In this document: piece after piece, positions 59,888-64,000 of the stretch | How positions within the stretch are numbered: the first letter of the stretch is position 1 | Layout of the letters: each line of letters opens with the position of its first letter | Source: G965220305 sp965220305 | GTDB lineage: Bacteria; Chloroflexota; Dehalococcoidia; Lucifugimonadales; UBA3495 | DNA: 64,000 bases | Direction: 5' to 3' | Assembly (NCBI GenBank): GCA_965220305.1 | Contig: OZ244817.1 | Location: 3,906,001 to 3,970,000 of the forward strand | Translations under genes and position numbers: made by a program | Notes under the pieces: generated by a model | The model's input: the letters and a program-made list of their open reading frames with translations, nothing else | What the model was told of the DNA's origin: nothing | Databases searched by the model: none

Positions 59888-61114
59888 ATGTCCCGCACCG
59901 CAATCGTGGCAATTTCCCGCAGGGGCAGCGACTTGGCCCGTCGATTGGCTTCGTCCCTTCCCGGTCAGCCAACCCTGCACCTGGACCGCCGCTTCGTACA
60001 AGTGGGCGACCGGGCCTTGCCTTTCGACCTTCCCGTCAGGCCGTTAATCCAGCAGTGGTTCGGTGAGCACCGACGGTTGGTGCTCTTCATGCCCGTGGGA
60101 GCCGCCGTCAGATTGTTGGCTCCCTGTCTGGGACACAAGGGCCGGGACCCGGCGGTGGTATGCGTCGACGACAACGCCAACTTCGCCGTGAGCCTGCTTT
60201 CCGGCCATGTGGGCGGGGCCGACCTGCTGGCGGAAGAGGTGGCATCGGCGTTGGACGCCACACCCGTCATTACCTCGGCTTCCCACGTAACCGGCACCCT
60301 GGCGGTGGACCTGCTGGGGCGGGAGTTCGGTTGGAAGCTGCAGGCCGACTCCCAGGCAATTACCAGGGCCAGCGCCGCCGTTGTGAACGGAGAGCCGGTG
60401 GGCTTGTACCAGCAGAGCGGCGAGCCCAATTGGTGGCCGGAAGACACGTCATTGCCCCAGAATATCCGCCTGTACGATTCCTTGCCGGAGTTGGCCCTGT
60501 CCCATTGCGTGGCCGCCCTGATTGTCACCGACTACCTGGCCCCCCTCGATACACCGATGATGGGGCATCAGGGCGAGTCCTGCCGGGCTGCCCTGGCGGA
60601 GAAGGTAATGATAACCTACCGTCCCCGCACCCTGGTGGCGGGTATAGGGTGTAGGCGTGGCGTTCCCTTGGGGCAGTTGGAGGAATTGCTGGTTGACACT
60701 TTGGCCCAGCACAATCTGTCCGTGGACAGCCTGTGTTGCATCGCCACCGCCGACCTTAAACAGGATGAACCGGGCATCCTGCAACTCGCCGAAAAGTACC
60801 GGGTGCTATTGAAGTGCTACAGCGCCACTGAGTTGAACAGCGTCTTTGAAGAAGGCCCAGACTCGGTTGACGGTGGACCGGCCAGAGCACCGACCGGCGC
60901 CAATGGAGACGTGGCCCAAGAGGGAATACGGCCAACGCCCAAGCCCCGGGTCCACCGGCTATTGGGAATCTGGGGCGTGTCGGAGCCCGCCGCGCTCTTG
61001 GCTTCAGGCAGCCCTGGCCTCCTGGTAAGCCGGGAACAGACCCACCGGGCCACCATCGCCCTGGCCCGCCGGCAGTTTTCCCGTCCGGTGGAGGCCCGCA
61101 GTGCGGGGGAGTAG
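59888..61114 (+). CDS. cbiG: Cobalt-precorrin-5A hydrolase
   Basis: A 408-residue protein that opens the lactone of cobalt-precorrin-5A and releases acetaldehyde, a step peculiar to the anaerobic pathway. N-terminal domain: MPVGAAVRLLAPCLGHKGRD and VSLLSGHVGGADLLAEEVA. C-terminal CobE/CbiG-like domain: VAGIGCRRGVPLGQLEELL and LKCYSATELNSV, then VWGVSEPAALL-type sequence. A spacer of about 40 residues rich in Gly and Pro splits the C-terminal domain. cbiH follows after 129 bases. Confidence 0.9.
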   Translation: MSRTAIVAISRRGSDLARRLASSLPGQPTLHLDRRFVQVGDRALPFDLPVRPLIQQWFGEHRRLVLFMPVGAAVRLLAPCLGHKGRDPAVVCVDDNANFAVSLLSGHVGGADLLAEEVASALDATPVITSASHVTGTLAVDLLGREFGWKLQADSQAITRASAAVVNGEPVGLYQQSGEPNWWPEDTSLPQNIRLYDSLPELALSHCVAALIVTDYLAPLDTPMMGHQGESCRAALAEKVMITYRPRTLVAGIGCRRGVPLGQLEELLVDTLAQHNLSVDSLCCIATADLKQDEPGILQLAEKYRVLLKCYSATELNSVFEEGPDSVDGGPARAPTGANGDVAQEGIRPTPKPRVHRLLGIWGVSEPAALLASGSPGLLVSREQTHRATIALARRQFSRPVEARSAGE

Positions 61115-61243
61115 GCACACCGAAACTTCGCTGCCCCCAGACCCATCGGACAGACCACTGGTCCCATAATGCCCCGACGCACCCGGAGGAAGCGGCCCGC
61201 GGAAGTCTCATGGGGGTCGGGCGAAGACTAACAGGAAGCGTAC

Positions 61244-62011
61244 ATGCAAGCTAGCGGAAGACTTTATCTAGTAGGAATCGGACCGGGGGATGCCAATCTA
61301 ATGACCCCCGGGGCCGCCGCCGTACTGAACGATTGCGATGCGGTGGTAGGCTACCGGGCTTACGTGGAGCAGGTGCGGGACCAGCTTTCCGGCAAGGAAC
61401 TTGTTGCCATGGACTTGGGCCAGGAGTTGGACCGGGCGTCTAGGGCCGTGGACCTGGCCTACTCGGGCCGGGCTGTGGCCGTCATATCCTCCGGCGACGC
61501 CGGTATCTACGGCATGGCCGGCCCGGTGTTTCGCGTGCTGACGGACCGGAATTGGGATGGACAGAACCCCAGGGTGGAGACCGTGCCGGGAGTTTCGGCG
61601 CTCCAATCGGCGGCAGCCCTGCTGGGTTCGCCGCTGATGCAGGACTTTTGCGCCATCAGCCTGAGCAACTTGCTCACGCCCTGGGAGGCCATCCAGCGTC
61701 GCCTGGAAGCCGCCGCGCATGGGGACTTCGTTGTCGCCTTGTACAATCCTCGCAGTCTAAGGCGCACCTGGCAGCTACTGGAGGCCCGTCGGATCATGCT
61801 GGAGCACCGCTCCGGCCAAACGCCGGTGGGCATCGTGGGAGACGCCTTTCGCTCCGGCCAAAGGATGACGATAACTGACCTGGAACACCTGGAAGATCAT
61901 TCCCCGGACATAGATATGGTCACCATTGTCTTAATCGGCAATTCGACCACCTACGTACACAGCGGCCACATGGTGACGCCCCGGGGCTACGAGGAGAAGG
62001 GGCGGGGGTGA
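61244..62011 (+). CDS. cbiH: Cobalt-precorrin-3 C17-methyltransferase
   Basis: A 255-residue tetrapyrrole methylase, the ring-contraction enzyme of the corrin pathway. GRLYLVGIGPGDANLMTPGA, VISSGDAGIYGMAGPVFRVL, ETVPGVSALQSAAALLGSPL and LYNPRSLRRTWQL are all in the CbiH/CobJ form. AGGAAG lies upstream of the ATG. It closes the cluster; cbiE, cbiJ and cbiA are not seen and must lie elsewhere if the pathway is complete. Confidence 0.93.
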   Translation: MQASGRLYLVGIGPGDANLMTPGAAAVLNDCDAVVGYRAYVEQVRDQLSGKELVAMDLGQELDRASRAVDLAYSGRAVAVISSGDAGIYGMAGPVFRVLTDRNWDGQNPRVETVPGVSALQSAAALLGSPLMQDFCAISLSNLLTPWEAIQRRLEAAAHGDFVVALYNPRSLRRTWQLLEARRIMLEHRSGQTPVGIVGDAFRSGQRMTITDLEHLEDHSPDIDMVTIVLIGNSTTYVHSGHMVTPRGYEEKGRG

Positions 62012-62033
62012 ATAGTAGCAGCGCAGGGACACA

Positions 62034-62062
62034 TTGAGGTTGATTAAGGGGAGGGGTATAGT
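62034..62062 (+). promoter_or_regulatory. Promoter for the accessory gene at 62091
   Basis: TTGAGG at 62034-62039 and TATAGT at 62057-62062, 17 bases apart; GGGAGGT at 62077-62083 is the ribosome-binding site. The site marks the start of a separate, more AT-rich transcription unit after cbiH. Confidence 0.5.
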
Positions 62063-62090
62063 GTTAACCTGATAAGGGAGGTACAAAACG

Positions 62091-62672
62091 ATGAGTAATC
62101 GGAATGAGATTACTGAATACAGAGCAATGGAAGTCGTGGACAATTTCCTACAGAAAGCCGGGCTTGTGACTAATATACAATGGGAACGCCCTGATTCGAA
62201 TGTTTTCCCCGATTATTGGGGAGAAGTTAACAATCAGCGATGGGCGTTTGAGATTACCCGGTTGATGAAGTTTGACGATTCTGCTTTTGTGAAGATAAGA
62301 ACAGCCAGTGACCTCGAAAATCTCAGCCATTTAATAATTCCCCAAGTTCCAACGGACGCCAAAACGTTCCGTAGACGCGTTGAAAAGGCGATTTCCGTTA
62401 AAAGCCAAGAAAAGAGGCTCTCGCTTCTCAACGGAGCCCAATACTGTTTGGTCCTAATCAATGAGCAGTTTCATTTCGCAGAAATGTGGGAAGAGGGTTT
62501 TGGAGACTTTGACGTTTCTGCGTTTGACAGCGTGATTGTCGTGCATTGCGCTGTGCCTTTCGGTTATGAGCAAATGGGTGATTCTATACCGCCAGCTTCT
62601 GTATGCGAAGTATTCAAGAACGGTTTTGAAGTTTCTTTACCACAGTATGGCCTGTGCGACTTGATGATTTAG
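62091..62672 (+). CDS. Hypothetical protein, possibly nuclease-fold, accessory
   Basis: A 193-residue protein with no family I recognise with certainty. The base composition is visibly richer in A and T than the cobalamin genes, suggesting transfer. One stretch, FPDYWGEVNNQRWAFEITRL, has PD followed after about a dozen residues by a strand ending E-I-T. This recalls the PD-(D/E)xK nuclease core or its degenerate relatives. The remainder alternates beta strands (AQYCLVLINEQFHFAEM, DSVIVVHCAVPF) with helices. There is no signal peptide or membrane segment. It has its own promoter and a strong ribosome-binding site. Confidence 0.6.
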   Translation: MSNRNEITEYRAMEVVDNFLQKAGLVTNIQWERPDSNVFPDYWGEVNNQRWAFEITRLMKFDDSAFVKIRTASDLENLSHLIIPQVPTDAKTFRRRVEKAISVKSQEKRLSLLNGAQYCLVLINEQFHFAEMWEEGFGDFDVSAFDSVIVVHCAVPFGYEQMGDSIPPASVCEVFKNGFEVSLPQYGLCDLMI

Positions 62673-62762
62673 CAAGATACTTCTGTGGCCGATGGTTGTG
62701 GAACTCGGCCTGCGCTGCGCGGAGTGCCAGCATAGCATCCAACCTCAGAGGAAAACAACTGA

Positions 62763-63149
62763 ATGACAGCACCCAACCAAAATGCTTTATCCCTCACTCC
62801 CCTAAAAAATTGGTGGGAATGCCGCAACACTCTATCAAAAGTAGCCATCGTTATCGGCGGCGTCTACTTGACACTTATGGTCATTGCTATGGTCATGGGA
62901 ATAGTGAGCAGAGGACTTGAGGAATCGCCAACGTATGCTCCATATAATCCTGTGCCGACAATAAGCTCAGAAGAATGGGCGTCATATAGACAAATTGCTT
63001 GTCAATATGCAGTGAGAACAGGGTTCAACTACGAAATGGCCTTAAACTTGGCGACATACGACTTTGGCGAATACCACCCAGTTGTCATTTCACTAAAGGT
63101 AATAAACGAAAACGATGGCCTAGCAGCATATTGCCATAACCATCGATAA
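62763..63149 (+). CDS. Hypothetical single-pass membrane protein, accessory
   Basis: A 128-residue protein with one clear membrane helix (VAIVIGGVYLTLMVIAMVMG, about residues 27-46) and an outer domain of about 80 residues. That domain contains SSEEWASYRQIACQYAVR and a second Cys near the C-terminus (LAAYCHNHR), so a disulfide is possible. I do not recognise the family. Codon use is AT-richer than in the main chromosomal part, like the gene before it. It lies 90 bases after that gene in the same direction. Confidence 0.55.
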   Translation: MTAPNQNALSLTPLKNWWECRNTLSKVAIVIGGVYLTLMVIAMVMGIVSRGLEESPTYAPYNPVPTISSEEWASYRQIACQYAVRTGFNYEMALNLATYDFGEYHPVVISLKVINENDGLAAYCHNHR

Positions 63150-63235
63150 CTATCAGCAAATGGTGATCGAGCCGTAAACAGCCAGCTTCACCCAGGCGGC
63201 AGTCGGAATGTCAGGTTTATCGGAGGCCAACGACC

Positions 63236-63517
63236 GTTATAGAAAGGCAACGCGCTGCCGAGCGAATAATAGCTAATCCACATCCATACTACGTCAACAT
63301 AGCGAAATCAAAACATCCAGAGATAGACTCTGCGTGGATAGAAAGCGCACTAACGGCCCCCTACCATTCGGATATTGAAGAGAAAACCGGAAGAAATCGT
63401 TATTGGGGTTACGTCTCGGAGATGCGGAATTGGGTACGGGTGGTCGTCGAGAGCGGCCAACTGTTTAACGCGTTCCTAGATTCCGGCAAACGGGCAAAAT
63501 GGGGCCGACCGACCTAA
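63236..63517 (+). CDS. Toxin-like (DUF4258-type) reading frame without a standard start codon
   Basis: A 93-codon frame with good protein character: IERQRAAERIIANPHPYYV, KSKHPEIDSAWIESALTAPY, then GRNRYWGYVSEM and NWVRVVVESGQLFNAFLD. The 'IxxaLxxP...GRxRYWGYV...WVRVVV' arrangement is that of DUF4258/BrnT-like small RNase-fold toxins. No ATG, GTG or TTG occurs between the upstream in-frame TGA and Met59. GGAGG at 63222-63226 lies 9 bases before GTT 63236 and 12 before ATA 63239. So either a GTG has mutated to GTT and the gene is silent, or a rare start is used. It is followed after 12 bases by a DUF2283-like gene. Confidence 0.55.
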   Translation, partial: VIERQRAAERIIANPHPYYVNIAKSKHPEIDSAWIESALTAPYHSDIEEKTGRNRYWGYVSEMRNWVRVVVESGQLFNAFLDSGKRAKWGRPT

Positions 63518-63529
63518 TCGGAGGGCAAG

Positions 63530-63994
63530 ATGGACCAGTCCAAGAAAATTGGAGTCGAACCCGCCCCTAAGCTTCTGGTCAATTACGACCAGGACTCGGA
63601 CGCCTTGTTTTTGTGGAACGGCGTCCCGGTTGAATATAGCCAGCCGGTTGTCGAATGCCTGACTGCTGCGCTAACCACTGTTAATTCAGCCAAGGATGGC
63701 GAATGTGAAGTGTCAGGCTTCACCCTTGAGCGCGCCGCCGAGTTGCTGCTGCCCGTCTTGTGCAATGAGGCTGCGTCTACCCGGAACTTGCTTATTGATT
63801 ACTTCGAGCAAACTGATACTCTATCCCTGTGGAATGGCTCTCCGGCGGGCTATGGCTGGGATGTTGCTGAATTCCTCCTTGCCGAATTGAACGGCGCTAG
63901 TATCGCCGAGGGTGGAGCCGTAGTAGGTTTCACCCTGGAACATGCTGCAGAGTTGCTCCTGCCGTTCCTGCGCCGAGATGCGGAAGATGATTAA
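63530..63994 (+). CDS. Tandem DUF2283-like protein, putative antitoxin partner
   Basis: A 154-residue protein made of two similar halves. LLVNYDQDSDALFLWNGVPV (15-34) and GFTLERAAELLLPVL (63-77) are matched by LLIDYFEQTDTLSLWNGSPA (87-106) and GFTLEHAAELLLPFL (133-147). Each half resembles DUF2283, a small domain with a 'YDxxxDxLYI' hairpin often encoded next to DUF4258 toxins. The ATG has GGAGGG 4 bases upstream and follows the toxin-like frame by 12 bases, the layout of a toxin-antitoxin pair. The duplication within one chain is unusual for this family. An antitoxin role is inference. Confidence 0.7.
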   Translation: MDQSKKIGVEPAPKLLVNYDQDSDALFLWNGVPVEYSQPVVECLTAALTTVNSAKDGECEVSGFTLERAAELLLPVLCNEAASTRNLLIDYFEQTDTLSLWNGSPAGYGWDVAEFLLAELNGASIAEGGAVVGFTLEHAAELLLPFLRRDAEDD

Positions 63995-64000
63995 CTGCGC

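Overview
The window looks like chromosomal DNA of a GC-rich Chloroflexota bacterium, most plausibly from the Dehalococcoidia/SAR202 side of the phylum. The pointers are a giant DUF2298 (Chlor_Arch_YYY) membrane protein, a Nuo operon without nuoE, nuoF or nuoG, an anaerobic-type (early cobalt insertion) corrin pathway, frequent GTG/TTG starts, and dispersed palindromic repeats of the 'GTCAYYCTGAG' and 'GTCATTCCCGCG' kinds. This assignment is inference; no rRNA, tRNA or CRISPR array was found.

Layout. 0-6.5 kb: a partial VOC protein, a nitroreductase, an SDR oxidoreductase, a split Fe3+-type ABC importer (permease and ATPase divergent, no binding protein) and a phosphotriesterase-family hydrolase. 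6.5-10.8 kb: a mobile-element cluster with an intact ISAs1-family element, an 81-bp MITE-like palindrome, an IS701-family element with a frameshifted transposase, and an IS5-family element inserted at the IS701 terminus with a 3-bp duplication. 10.9-23.9 kb: housekeeping genes, namely CCA-adding enzyme, zinc-ribbon protein, MDR dehydrogenase, an overlapping dinG-ogg repair pair, PHP protein, speD-speE for polyamines, a thioesterase, trmD, an amidohydrolase and a TolB-like lipoprotein. 24-26.5 kb: a patch of inverted repeats around a flavin reductase and a CinA-like/adenylyltransferase fusion.

26.5-38 kb: complex I as nuoABCDHIJKLMN, interrupted by two HicB-like genes between nuoC and nuoD and by a small protein with two HxxxCxCxxC motifs between nuoI and nuoJ. 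The nuoI start region is duplicated, and palindromes lie in front of nuoC and inside nuoM. 38-47 kb: a LOG-like protein, enolase, GAPDH, the DUF2298 protein and two small membrane-associated proteins. 47-52 kb: two leftward blocks for potassium transport and stress (TrkA-type proteins, UspA, TrkH) with pheA at the end of the first. 52-62 kb: leuS followed by cbiC-X-D-T-L-F-G-H, which together build most of the corrin ring.

62-64 kb: a more AT-rich accessory end with an orphan possibly nuclease-like protein, a single-pass membrane protein, and a toxin-antitoxin-like pair. The toxin-like frame has a good Shine-Dalgarno but no standard start codon; its partner is an internally duplicated DUF2283-like protein.
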